Source: Chrysomallon squamiferum (lineage: Eukaryota > Mollusca > Gastropoda > Neomphalida > Peltospiridae). Taken from it: a stretch of 64,000 nt of DNA. The DNA is taken from NCBI GenBank assembly GCA_012295275.1, contig CM022677.1, positions 11,434,441 through 11,498,440 of the forward strand, given 5' to 3'. Both the position numbers and the translations under genes were made by a program. Under the pieces are notes generated by a model. The model searched no databases. It worked only from the letters and a program-made list of their open reading frames with translations, and was not told the origin of the DNA. This document shows, one piece after another, positions 1 to 12,255 of the stretch; the stretch's first letter is position 1; every line of letters starts with the position of its first letter.

Positions 1-2254
1 TATTTTATTTAATTTATTTTATTTTATTATTATTATTTTTAATATACCAAAAATCAAAAAAATCCAACACACACCTCAGTACTCATTTATAATTTTTAAT
101 AATAATAATAATAATAACATTATTACAGATAAACCTCAATTCAATCATATAAACATGTCATGTTAATAATAAAAATACTGACAGTGAATACAACGTAAAT
201 TCCGACGCGCAGTCTTTCTTCAGATATCTGTAGAAATGTAATTCTCAGTTTGTCAGTTTAACCGTTGTGACTCTAAAAGCCTTTTCTCCATCTGCAATCT
301 TAATACATTATCCAGAAATACTCGTATTTTCCTGTAATATATAATAAATAAATTGTGAGAAAAAAAAGAAGTAATAATAATAATAATAACACATATACTC
401 ACACAATTCCTTAGTTGTTATTAAAGTTTAAAAAAAATGTTTATCACTTAAGCTGTTCTATAATTCTCGATTTACACTGATTCTACATTCTATAATATTA
501 ACTGCGCTCCTACTAAAGATGATTTTATTTATTTATTTTTCATAAATAAAAAAGAAATATTCACTTTATTTATACGGCGTTATTTGATTTTAATAACCTT
601 TTCCAGCAGTATCATCTTTCTTTTCTGTATTCTCTGATAGTTAAATACAAAATGTTTGACATTATACAGCGCCGTGTTTCACAATAATATGCGGGTATGT
701 AACAGAAAACAACATTGCGCCGTTTCTTAAACTAAATTTTGATAACCTTGACATAGTCGAAAAATAAAATTTTATTTTCAGTTACAGCGCAGAACATTTT
801 ATTAAAAACGGCGTTAACTTAATAATAAGAATAATTTTCTGCAGATGACAGGTAGCTGTCTGACTTTTCCTATTGTTAATAGAAAAGTATATCAATTAAT
901 TTTCTGAAAGTAAATATTTTTAATATAAAATAAGAATATAATTACCAAGATATTCAGTTTTGCACCTAATAAAAAGAAAACACAGAGAAGTCTGGGAAAA
1001 GGGAAACTTATTAATGTATTTTCACTCAGTGATTCTGTATTTTATCTATATTTATCTATTATTATTATTGTATTCAGAGGTGATCTAATACAATGAAATA
1101 TTAATTTTCGAGGTAAACTACAAAAGTTCTTGATATTTTAAAGTTGTTTTGATAATGACGTGTAAAAGAATCAGTGTTAAACAGCAGTACAGTTATTATA
1201 AGATTAAGGTAATTGTCGCTCATTGTCTCAATTTATTCCTGTAAACTGCTGGTAGTAAATTAAAACGGAAATTCTGTCGAACGTTCTCACATTATCTTCA
1301 GAAAACTACGCTCCTAGAAACTAAATATGATATTTATGTCATTAATTCTGAAGTTATTAATATAATTTGCTGAGATTCCATTAAGGTAGCAGCTAGGTGT
1401 TAAAGTTATACTATTCTGTTCTTTACAAAATATTTTTAAAGTTTTGTAGAAGACGTATGGACAGGCATGTTTTTTTTTTTTTTATGATATAACTTACAGA
1501 TTATAATATTAATACAATAGACGTCTCCTAGTAGAATAAAATGTAACTGTAAGTGAAATTATCAGTATTTTTTATGATACAAAACAGTGATAAATCATAA
1601 TAAAACATCACGTTATTTTCACTCAGTATCAATTTATGATAAAACGTCGCTGGTTTTATATATTAACGTGAATTACGTCGCGTTTTACAAAACAGAAAAC
1701 TTCGCTTATCTCTGTGAATTTTAATTTTAATGTCGTTTGCTTTGCAAAATCAAATTTTGTGATCAAGTAAAGTGTATATTAATTTTTATTTTTATTTTTT
1801 TTGTTCAGAAGAAACTGTAAGTCAGTTTAACAGAAAAATATTGTCACAATAGAGTGGCTTCCCCTGTATAATCTAGTCAATAAGTTATTTATTTCTGAAT
1901 TTACAAGTCGAGCTCTGTAAAATGCCACTATAAAATAAAAGCTCAGACTTTATTAGAATCTATTCATTTTTGTTTATACGTTGATAATAAATTTATGTTG
2001 TCAACATGAGCGCAGTTTTCACAGGTAATTTGAAACTGAACGACGACATTTACTGTTATTAACTCTATCAAGATTTTTCTTGAAAAGCCGATAAAATTCC
2101 TTTAGTTGTATCCAAGATTATACTACCAAATTAAATATGAAATTATACAGAGAAATTAATGATTAACTGGTATAATATTGGTTACCATATTTAAAAATAT
2201 CATTTGTTTGAAAGGCCCTCTGTACTTCTCAACAACAACAAAAAAATATATATA

Positions 2255-2297
<43 letters not shown>

Positions 2298-2672
2298 ATA
2301 TATGTATAGTTTTATAAAATTTGTTTTAGAGAGAAATGAAAAGATATGATCAGTATGCCTTTCTGTTATTATAATTAAAAGTCCCGCGTAATATCAATAA
2401 CTTCAGAGACGTTATGAGAGTAATAGTATCTTATTTATAGATTTTAAAAGAAAAGCAGGAAATGCTCAGTTTAACATGTTATTATCTTTCATAATCCAAT
2501 TAATCCTCTAAATAATAATTATTCTGTAGTATAGCAATAAATATGGTGTCAATATCTCACTGATTAAAACTGCATAACGCCGTACAAATAAAAAAAAAAA
2601 AACAAACGGTCTCATTTTTATTTGTATAAACCTTTCGAGGTATTAAAAAAAAAAGAAAAAAAAAGAAGCAGA

Positions 2673-2725
<53 letters not shown>

Positions 2726-3797
2726 GCGATTAAAAAAAGAACAAAAAAACCAACAACATTAAGCTTATCCAGCAGCGCAGTTTGTAATATGATATTTTAT
2801 ATTCATTTCAAATTCTTCACCTTTTCCTGTATTTTTTATTTAACATTGTCTTCGCCTCGGATACTTGTTTTACATGTTAGACTGTAAAACTGATGACGTA
2901 ATCGAGACCTCGCGTGACCTCTGTAGATAATTTATTTATTTATTTGTATGAAATTTTCTGAAACAATTTTACAGTCAACTTTGCAAAACTAATTTAAAAT
3001 AATTAATTTTAAAATCAACATGCAACACTGAAACATTAGGATATACACAGAAAGAATATAAACCATTAGGGAGATGCATAAAGATATAGATAGGACAATA
3101 ATAATAATAATAGTTTGGACTGTTCATAGAAAGAAGCAGGCGGCGACAGAAAAATTGTTAAAACTGTGTAGAATTTATGGATTGATAGACAAACACATGG
3201 ACAGATGTGGGTATATGTATTTGGCTGTTAGAAAAACATATATACATACACACAAGTTGTGTGTGAATGTAGGTGTGTACTGAAGGAAATTCGAATTTTT
3301 GTATGCGTTATCTGAGGCATGGGTATTTAGGAGAAATAGATGCAGACACAGATACAGACAGAAAGACAGACAGATGTGAATGTTGATACAGAGAGAATGA
3401 CAGACAGATGTGAATGTGAAAGGATGAGTTGGTACATACATGATATCTGTGAGAGACAGTTAATGTGTTTGTTATCAGAGAGAACTGTTGTATGTTAAAG
3501 ACAATGTCCTTGTTTATGTATAAATAAATACAAGTTCCAAGTGTTTTGATTCTTGTTTTGTTTTTAAAAAATGAACAGTAAGATATAAAAATATAATTAT
3601 TAATTGGATTATTTTAATGATTTATTCTTATATTATTGTCTTGATTTTGAATTGTTGTATTAACATTAAAAGATATTTGAAAAAAGCAGAAATTAATCAG
3701 TCTAAAACAATAATTTTAGCTCTATTAAAACCAGTATCTTTTTTAAAAACAGATTTAGAGTAATTTTTATTTTAAAGAAAATGAAAATGAAATGATG

Positions 3798-3853
<56 letters not shown>

Positions 3854-4119
3854 CTAAAAAACCAATGATAATTAATTTGCTTTATTATGGCTTCATTATG
3901 ACAGTCTGTGACCTCGAATAAAAGCGTCTTGAAATGCTATGTAATTATACTTCCTATTTAATAAACTTCAGTTTGATTAGTAACATTATGCAGAGTGATC
4001 TTGACTGCTCAAGATTTATATGTTGTATGAAAAATTCATTGTTTTTATTCAAGGGGCAAATCGGAAAAAAAAAAATGGGGGTTTTAAACTCAGTGTTCTG
4101 TGTGTTTTTACAAACACGC

Positions 4120-4198
4120 TAAATAGAGTTATTTCCCTTAGACCATGAATGCATATGCAGTCATTATAATAATGGTCTAAGGGAAATAACTCTATTTA
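4120..4198. repeat. Perfect 27-bp inverted repeat (hairpin / tiny MITE)
   Basis: Arms at 4,120-4,146 and 4,172-4,198 are perfect reverse complements around a 25-bp loop. Each arm contains the motif AAGGGAAATAACTCT, which recurs elsewhere in the window. In the duplicated copy B only the right arm is recognisable (56,036-56,062), so one arm was either lost there or gained here. Confidence 0.9.
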
Positions 4199-4791
4199 AC
4201 GAGTTTACAGAATGCCATATAGTATGATTAGTGTTCTTTCTAGTGCTTTGATTATTTGTTTTTGTAAAATTAAACAAAATGTACATATAAAAAATAATGA
4301 TTAAATCACATTATCTTTTGCTGGTTGGCAAAAAATACCGAAGATAATGATCAGTATATAAATAAAAAAACTAAAAACAGACTAAAAAATTTTGAAATTT
4401 TCCAACATGTCAAAGGCTAATTATAAAATACTCAGAAAAATTCCATTTATCAATTAAAAAGGTTAATGAACTATCACACTGATTTTAGCTTATTTACAAA
4501 GATGGCATTCCATAGCAAAGATGAATCTCTATTCCTCTTTCAGTGAGAAAAATTAAATAACCAAGCACACATCAATGATAAAAACAGAGCAAGCTGCTAT
4601 GAAGTACAATGTGTACACTGGATTTTCTGATCACATTAACAATGCAGTCTCTTGGAGATCAGTGAGTTTTTGAAATTCAAATTACATTTCAGACATATTT
4701 TCTCTTGAAAGTGTTGAGGTTTCTCTGGTAAGGGAAGACTGTGATGTAATAGCATTCTAGCGCTTTAGTCAACCTTGTCTGAAAATGGGTC

Positions 4792-4849
4792 TTACAACAT
4801 TTTCGACTGAACTGCTGGCTGAGGCACCTTGAATCTGTTGTCTAGGATC
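4792..4849 (-). CDS. Terminal coding exon, unidentified gene (copy A)
   Basis: On the minus strand a T-rich tract ending TTGTTGTAG is an acceptor for an exon starting GATCCTAG. In the phase implied by the upstream exon of copy B (58,007-58,125, phase 2) it reads R-ILDNRFKVPQPAVQSKML-stop. A second frame is also open, reading DPRQQIQGASASSSVENVV and on to a TGA. The paralogous exon at 56,908-56,965 keeps both frames open. I do not recognise the protein. In copy A the preceding exon is missing, so this exon may be a relic. Confidence 0.5.
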
Positions 4850-5747
4850 CTACAACAAAATACAATATTTATTAATAAATTAAACATAAAATGAAGTGAA
4901 AGTAGAATTTATTGTCAGCTCTAACTGCATTTCACTGTCTTAGCAACAATAATTTTAGTCCACATTTTTGTTTTTTCCATATAATTTTAATAACAATAAT
5001 TAATTTTTTTTTAACTTTTATGTAAAAGGATTAAAACAGCAATACGTCAATAAAAGAGATTTTGATAAATATTTTTTAATATATTTGAATACTTCTGTAA
5101 CTTGGTAAAATTTGATATTTACACTGTCTTTTAGAATTTTAGTCTAGTTTACGATGACTGCCAGGAATATTAAGTAAATAAACATTTTACACCTATATTG
5201 TATTACATTAGTCAATAAGTAAAATGGTCTTCTAATACTGATTCTACTTGAAATACTAACATACTAACATGATAACATTTGAGAATATTCTGTCAAACTT
5301 TAATTGACCTTTCACAATTGTTATATTACCTGAATAACAAATTATTTGATTAATTAAAACATTTAATTGTAATATTCTTTCCTGCCACTTTAATGTAATT
5401 TAATTTTTACCACTAATGAAATATATTTTGTCGTATGAATAAATAACAATTATCCTATGCTGAATGCATGGCAACAGTTACAATAATAATCATTAAGGTA
5501 TATTTTAAAATGTATTTAAAACAAACACAACATTAAATAAAGATGAATTTGAATCACATAATTAAAGTTAAAGTAGAATTTTTTATTAGATCTGTTTTTA
5601 TTTATGAACTGATTTCAACATCATTCCTTAACCATGTGATTTTTATGAGTTAGAAATGAAACTGTTTTGATTACTGCTAGTACAAATATAAGACAAATAT
5701 AAGCTAAAAAGAAATAAAACAATGCTAATGGAAGTAAACTAAGTCAC

Positions 5748-5807
5748 CTGCTGCTCAACTTCCAGGCTTTTGTCTTTGCCACTGTCACACACAGCCATCA
5801 CAGTCAT
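5748..5807 (-). CDS. 60-bp candidate exon, unidentified (duplicate of 8064-8123)
   Basis: The minus strand shows an acceptor (ACTTGACAG) at the start and a donor (CAG|GTGACT) at the end of a 60-bp phase-0 block reading MTVMAVCDSGKDKSLEVEQQ. The block at 8,064-8,123 has the same length and matching flanks. No known domain is recognised. It could be a genuine small exon or a duplicated pseudo-exon. Confidence 0.4.
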
Positions 5808-5874
5808 CTGTCAAGTGATTTCATTTTAATGTTTTTCTTTGTCTGGTTTTAGCATATTCAAGATTTTCAAGTTT

Positions 5875-6822
5875 TTTCTCCTGATATTTGACTGTTGAGA
5901 TTGGTGACTAGTGTAAGACTCTCCAACTTAACATGGTTGGATTCAACGTCCAGGTCACCAAAATTCACACAACTGAGTGGATGCTGACATTGGACTAGAG
6001 AGGGGACGATTCACTGGTCAGAGTGTGACTGGTGGGTGCACTGGTCAGTGTGACTGGTGGGTGCACTGCCTCAAATAAAACATAAATAAAATATTGTATA
6101 AAACATAAATAAAACACTGCTACTACTACATTTACTGCAACATTACATGCTACTTTTATTAACATCATTACTATAACTAATATTTCCTGTTATTCCTTAT
6201 TCAACTAGGGTTACTGTTATTGAAATAATACTCCTATTACTAAAATTACTGTCCATTAATAATAAAAGTGATATTTATTACTGTCTTCACTGTTACTCCT
6301 ATGTCTGTATTTCTTTATACTAATATTATTATAATTACTACAACCACCACAATTATGACTACTATTACTACTACTATCACTGCTGTTACACTACTCTTCT
6401 TGTTACATTTATCATAACAATTTCTCTAAAAACAACTACTATCAGTACTGCTACTACTACTACCACCACCACTACAACCAGTCATTTGACTACAACCAGT
6501 TTTTTTAATCACCTTTAGTCTCACATGATATATTACTACTACTAAGCTATGGAGATAGCATCATCAGCTAAAACATCATTAAGATCAATTCTACAGCATT
6601 AAACAACACCTATTAATGCTGTAACAATTACATCACTACAACAATGGCAAAGACTATATTACTATAAAAACAACCTCTATAGATGTTCCTGTTCTGCCTT
6701 ATTCTTTCATGACATTTCTCTCCTGTGGTGATCTCACAGATTTAACTCTTCTTGAGTACAGAGCGGTTTCTGAAATCAACAATCATTTATTTATTTACCT
6801 TTGTAGTTATATATGTATCTGT

Positions 6823-6833
<11 letters not shown>
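5875..6833. other. No gene seen; short tandem repeat at 6012-6063
   Basis: A 27-bp unit and a 25-bp unit sharing CACTGGTCAG and GTGTGACTGGTGGGTG follow each other at 6,012-6,038 and 6,039-6,063. The rest is AT-rich with scattered ACT and ATT triplets. I found no convincing exon, although 5,900-6,010 is more GC-rich than its surroundings. Confidence 0.6.

Positions 6834-6915
<82 letters not shown>
6834..6915. repeat. (GA)n microsatellite
   Basis: Uninterrupted AG/GA dinucleotides over 82 bp. It produces spurious R-E open reading frames on both strands. Confidence 0.99.
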
Positions 6916-6917
<2 letters not shown>

Positions 6918-6993
6918 ATGAGAAATACATAAGAAAACACAAATTCACAGTTCAGTTTTTCCTTTTTCAGTGGCAGCAGTACAAACTTTATCC

Positions 6994-7071
6994 TCAGTGC
7001 TGAACAGCACCTTCTACTGAAACAACTTCACTAGCCAACATTAGCACATCAATCAGAACTGTATGTGCATT
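6994..7071 (-). CDS. Candidate terminal exon, unidentified
   Basis: A pyrimidine-rich acceptor (TTTTTTCAG) on the minus strand opens a block whose only open frame reads NAHTVLIDVLMLASEVVS and seven more residues before TGA. The composition looks like a real amphipathic helix, but I do not recognise the family. It lies on the same strand as the candidate exons at 5.7, 7.4 and 8.1 kb and may belong with them. Confidence 0.4.
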   Translation of the reverse strand, partial: NAHTVLIDVLMLASEVVSVEGAVQH

Positions 7072-7391
7072 CTGAAAAAAAAAATACAAGTAAAATAATA
7101 AAAATAATAAATAATATAAATAAATAAATAATGTTTGTGTTATTATTAAAATTTCAATTTTGCTGTTATCAGTTGCTGGATTATTCAGACACAAAGGGGT
7201 GTGGGATATTTTTGATATACTTTGTATAATCATTATAATGATAATGATGATAATGGTAATATTTTAAATAATTAACTAAACAACAGGAAACAAATGATTA
7301 TTATTATGCTATTTTACAATCAGTAAAGAGTTGTTACTATAAAACTTATTTTACTTGCTAAGAAATAAAAATAAGTTAGAAAACTCACAAC

Positions 7392-7466
7392 TTAGAATTT
7401 TGCAGTCTGCAGTTTCTGTAAAGCTGATTCATCCTTCTTCATAATGCAAATTCCCTTAAACAGCAC
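7392..7466 (-). CDS. Candidate terminal exon, unidentified
   Basis: An acceptor (TTGTTTAG) precedes 24 codons beginning VLFKGICIMKK and ending LQKLQTAKF before TAA; the other two frames close quickly. It could instead be a non-coding exon with a donor-like GTGAGT just after the stop. No family assigned. Confidence 0.3.
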   Translation of the reverse strand: MLFKGICIMKKDESALQKLQTAKF

Positions 7467-7645
7467 CTAAACAATACTGGAATGACCTACATATAATATT
7501 TAAAATCAACAGTAAACAATGTTATTAGAAATTCCAACATGAACATAATACATTTTTTTTAATCAATCTACATTTGTCATGCATATTTTATTTTATTATC
7601 ATTCATGCAATATTTCTCTCTCACACACGCATGCACAAACACACA

Positions 7646-7648
<3 letters not shown>

Positions 7649-7703
<55 letters not shown>
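7649..7703. repeat. (CA)n microsatellite
   Basis: Uninterrupted CA dinucleotides, preceded by an impure CA/CT tract from about 7,615. Confidence 0.98.
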
Positions 7704-7708
<5 letters not shown>

Positions 7709-7770
7709 ACAAAACATACCCTGCCACTGTTGAGAGGTTTCTAAAAACATTCTAACACAGGTCTGACAGA

Positions 7771-8022
7771 TTAGTTGACAGCAGACTGTTGATTCACAGT
7801 ATCAATAGTCTCTTGTGTCCATTCTCTGGAACATGGCCTGGGTTTTTGTGACGATGAAGAAGGGGACAGGGACCTGGCTGCATTGATCCACTCTGAATCA
7901 GGAACAAGACTAGTTCGGTCCTTCAAATGTGGTGAGAGATCATAAATGTTGCCTTCCTGAATCTCATCTTGTTCTGCAGCAGCAACAGTCTCTGTTTTCT
8001 TCTCTCTGTTTTCTTTATCTTC
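7771..8022 (-). CDS. 83-codon open frame, unidentified protein fragment
   Basis: On the minus strand this frame has no ATG at its start but runs open from a TGA to TAA and has protein-like composition. It has an acidic/basic start (EDKENREKK), an Ala/Glu stretch, then NIYDLSPHLKDRTSLVPDSE and a Ser/Pro-rich tail ending TVNQQSAVN. It overlaps, in another frame, the coiled-coil-like reading that continues from the 60-bp exon at 8,064-8,123, so only one of the two is likely used. A CTGCTGCAG acceptor-like site lies inside it. No family is recognised. Confidence 0.4.
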   Translation of the reverse strand, partial: EDKENREKKTETVAAAEQDEIQEGNIYDLSPHLKDRTSLVPDSEWINAARSLSPSSSSQKPRPCSREWTQETIDTVNQQSAVN

Positions 8023-8063
8023 TCATCCAGCTTCATTATCAGAGATGCAAGCTCAGACATCAC

Positions 8064-8123
8064 CTGCTGCTCAACTTCCTGTCTGTTGTCTTTGCCACCA
8101 TCATGCAGAGCCATCGCAATCAT
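8064..8123 (-). CDS. 60-bp candidate exon, unidentified (duplicate of 5748-5807)
   Basis: An acceptor-like TTGGTAG precedes MIAMALHDGGKDNRQEVEQQ, followed by a donor-like CAG|GTGATG. If not spliced, the frame continues as a charged, coiled-coil-like stretch to a stop near 7,923. The same 60-bp block, in the same phase, occurs at 5,748-5,807. Confidence 0.4.
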
Positions 8124-8239
8124 CTACCAAGTTGTTTTGTTTGACAGCACAGCAGATGAAGTGTTTTTACCAGCATCAGCTTGTTTTTACAAAACTGCAG
8201 TCTTCAGTGGTGCTCTGCCCTTTCCTTCTTGTTCCTGTC

Positions 8240-8510
8240 TCTAATAATACTAGACATGGTGCACTCCCTTGAATAGACTGACAGGATAGCACATACCACA
8301 GCTTCTAATATACTAGACACAATTCACAAAAGAGACCCACTGACAGGGTAGTATATACCATAGTCTCTAATATATTAGATTCAGTGTACTGCCTTCAAAA
8401 AACAGACTCACTGTCAGGGTAGCACATACCACATTCTCTAATATACTAGACACAATGTACTGGAGGGTATTAAGTACCACAGTCTAATATACTAGGTATG
8501 ATGCACTGTA
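8240..8510. repeat. Diverged minisatellite, about 70-80-bp unit
   Basis: Three to four imperfect units share CTAATATACTAGACAC, GACTCACTGTCAGGGTAG and CACATACCACAG. No coding content was seen. Confidence 0.75.
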
Positions 8511-11018
8511 TCCAATCCCACATACACATAATAATGAAATAGTAAAAAATATTTTTGTTTCTGTAATGTTTTCAAATGAAATATTACTTTTCAGAATATA
8601 AACATTTTTATAAACCAATACTTAAATATTTTGGGGTTCTTTGTTTGTTTGTTTTTTTTTGCTTTTTCAGTTTGAATAAATATAAATCTTTATATATATA
8701 TATATATACAATCTATGATGCACTTTAGTTTGCTTTGAATTAGTTATTTGTTAAATAAACCTTCAAACAGATCACCTGATTTACAGTCTGTAGTAAGTGA
8801 CAGCAATACAAAATGCATAATTTGGGACAGTTTTGCACTTTTTAATTATTTTTTTTTTATTTTTTTTTTTTTTTTTTTTGCATGATTTACATCCCTACTA
8901 CCAATTTAAAATTGTTAAATTTGAGCATTGTAATTAATAGCAGATATCATCAAATATTAAAACTTTGCAAAAGACAAAATATGTAATATGTTCTAACTGA
9001 AATTATTTGATTAATTCCCAAGAATACTTTTTACATATTTTATCTATAAACTATAATAAAAAATAGATTTTAGGATTTATGAGAGATAATAATCAAACTA
9101 TTAAACATAAAATGATAAATTAGGAACAATTATATAATTACATGAAATATTTAAATAAAATTTAACAATACAAAAATTAAATATTATTACTAAAATAAAA
9201 TTATTTGCCTGCTCTTTGAAATTTTATTACAAATATTATCAAACTTTACATTACTTGTGTCTTAAGTATTAGAGAACACCGAACTGGTTCAAACTGGTTC
9301 ATACTGACACACACAACAGTTGGTCAAATCAGATGTTCAGCAGCAAATTTCTGTAGGGAAAAAAAATCATTGTTTACATGTTTTTTTCTTATGAAAACAA
9401 TGCAGAACATTTAAAACATAGTATTAATAGTAACAATATTTAATTACCAAGATTAATTATTTACATATTTTATATTTAGTCTATTTAAAACTATGTATTA
9501 TCACTGATAAATTCAGAATATTAAAAACAGATATTAAGCAAAAAGTGATAATATTATTTTATTTTATTAATTGCAAAGATTAATTATTTACATATTTATA
9601 AATTATAAATTACTGAAAAAATGCAGAAAAAGTAATAAAAATGTTTAGGTAAAGGTGATAATATTTTATTAATTATCAAGTTTTGTTTTAATTTTGAAAT
9701 CTGTATGATACTAGAAAAACATTTTAATTAACTTCTTTCATTTCTTTCTTTTTTTTAACAGGATTTTCTGGGGGTTTTGAGTATACAGATTTATAATGAT
9801 CAAGTAGAATTTAAGGAAATAGAAAGAGAAAAGCAGAAAGTACTTGACTTTTATCAAACGTTGACTCTGCTTAACATGCTAAGTAAATTTTAAGCAAATT
9901 AGAATAAATATTATCTTGCCAATATATAGGCAAAACAGATGAAAATTATTAGCTGTTTTAACAGTTTTTTAGTTTTTTTCAGGTTATTAATAATCAATAA
10001 AATATTAAAAACAAGAAATAACAGTAAAAATCCTAATCCTGAGTGTTCCGTTTGTTTTAAGACAACTCACTAATCTTGAAACACAAGAAAATATCAGTAA
10101 AACCTGCCACTGAAGAAGAAACAAAATAAATAAGAAAATAATTAATAAAATAAATAAATAACTAAATAAATAATTAATAAAATAAATAAATAAATAAATA
10201 ATTAAAAATTAAAAAAAGAAAAAGAGACTGAACAACAAAAGCACACCTAAAAGCAAATTGAAAAGAAGAACAATGCCACAGTAAATTATTTTATTTTCTG
10301 AGTTTATACAAAAACATTGAAAGTAGACAGGGTAGATTAAATAAATAAGTAAACAAATAAATAAAATATCAAACTGTATTCTGAAAACACTTATTTCTCT
10401 TCATACAGTTGATAATTATTCAGTTTATTCAATTTTCACACTTGTATGCATTATTTCTCTGAAAGCAAGTGAGGTCTGTGTGTGTGTCTGTGTGTGTGAG
10501 TGTGTGTGTGTGTGTGCATGCTGGACGGTGTTTGTATTTATGTATGTATATATGTGTATGCATGTGTATCAGTGTTGGTGTATATGTGTTTGTTTGTTAA
10601 AGTAATTGGTAAAACATTACAAGTATAAATATCCAATTATATACACAACTGCACACATTAGACTTTCAGAACCAGGATAAATAACAACAAACCCACCTCT
10701 GAAAATGCAACAACATAGAACACTTAAAAATCACTAATTCAGAAGATTAAGAAATGGAAATTAGGATTTCCAAAAGATAGCAGCTGACAATAGTATTACA
10801 AGAAAAAAGCTGGTTGGACACGTACTGTCATTTCTTGTGTGTTGTAGAGCTGTATGCAGTGAGGAAGATGACAGAGCCTGCCTCATGTCAGTTTTATACA
10901 TGACACTCGACTATCTTGTCACTGACCTTCAAAATAAAACAAAATTAAAAATTAAATTAAATACAGATAATAAATAGATATCAAATGCAATAGAGCACAT
11001 TATTAAGATTAGATTTAA

Positions 11019-11071
<53 letters not shown>

Positions 11072-11440
11072 GCTGAATACAGTTCATTATGACATCTACA
11101 AAACATTTATTTCAGTTTTAATGTGTCTTGTTTATCAAGATAAGATTTATTACAATTCATTTTACATCTTAAATTTTCAATTTGTTAAAATAATATGGTG
11201 GACCGTTTTTTTTTATTAAAATTTTTTGTTTTTGTTTTTATGGTGGTCGTAAATTGTCTCGTAAAAATATTATTTGTATCACAAATGAATGAAGAAAAAC
11301 TCATTTAGAAGAAATAAAATGTTTCGTTTTTAATTGTAGGAAATATTTTTTCCAAGTTAATTATAATTTTATCTCCATCATATCCATGCCTGTGTTTATT
11401 TAAAATACAGTTAAAGGCAAAACAGGATGAAAGTACAGAG
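8511..11440. other. AT-rich non-coding stretch
   Basis: I find no supportable exon. There are simple repeats such as (TA)n near 8,693, a poly-T near 8,852-8,879, (TAAA)n near 10,140-10,205, (GT)n near 10,477-10,516 and (TAA)n at 11,019-11,068. Confidence 0.6.
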
Positions 11441-11990
11441 CACCATCGAAGTGGGCCCATTCATGGGAAACATGGTTATCCTCGATATCGGCGGGCCGCA
11501 GTTACCACTTTAAGCAATTTTGTGTTTTTTACGTAGAATTTTGTTTTTGTACAAAATTCATTTTGATTTCCCTCAGAAACTGTTATAATAAAAAAATTAC
11601 ATGTGTTTTATGAATTAAAGTAGAGACAAAATAGACGCATTTTTTATAACATTTGAATTAACGTTATTTTTCCAAGTAAGTAATTAATCTTCTGCAAGCA
11701 ACAGACGTTTAAAAACAACTAGCACAGACATGACACAACCTTTACAAACAGCAGGGCCTGGGTCATTGAAAGATGGCACCTCCTCAGGTAGGGCCGCCCA
11801 TAAGTTACTAAATTTACAAACACAGTGTTTTTACGTATTTGTTTCTCAAAATAAAATTCATTTTCATTTTTTTTATATAATTCTAAAGTTTATATTAAGT
11901 GTCCATGAGAAAAAAAAATTACATTTGTTTTAATTCACATTCGTCTTTAATCTAGCAGCATCTTTATAAACCAGCTCCATAACGTTATTT
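11440..11990. repeat. Two tandem diverged units, about 300 bp each
   Basis: The blocks 11,440-11,690 and 11,745-11,990 share, in order, a GC-richer head, a segment around TTTTTACGTA, a segment with AAAATTCATTTTGATT or AAAATTCATTTTCATT, an AAAAAAATTACATGTG or AAAAAAATTACATTTG block, and AACGTTATTTTT. They look like an old tandem duplication of non-coding DNA. Confidence 0.6.
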
Positions 11991-12211
11991 TTAAAGAACG
12001 AAAGAATAAAAGAACGAGATACAGAATGAAATATGATAATAAATAAAATAAAATAAAACATGATCGACTGCTTGGAGAAAAAGTATTTCAAACGTGATGG
12101 GCATTCATTTGAAGATCTGGGTAACGTAATTTATTTATTTATTTTTGTTCAGGTTGACTGAACTCACTGTATTTATTTTGTTTTACTTTCTTTTTCTTCT
12201 TTTTTTTCAAA

Positions 12212-12255
<44 letters not shown>

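Larger units (their letters stand above)
1..5640. repeat. Segmental duplication, copy A
   Basis: Most of this stretch aligns in the same orientation with 52,530-58,560. Near-identical blocks include 126-245 with 52,663-52,770, 600-1,100 with 53,160-53,650, 1,300-2,100 with 53,860-54,660, 2,945-3,800 with 55,095-55,850, and 4,690-5,640 with 56,820-58,550. Copy A extends past the left edge of the window. It holds about 570 bp at 2,375-2,945 that copy B lacks, and lacks about 825 bp present in B at 57,593-58,418. Apart from the small minus-strand exon at 4,792-4,849 I see no gene here; the rest is AT-rich with (TAA)n tracts at about 2,673-2,726 and 3,803-3,851. Confidence 0.9.

Noticed and set aside
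6994-7071. Resemblance to a chaperonin (CCT) C-terminus
   Set aside because: The match is a few hydrophobic residues in the wrong order; no specific motif is kept.
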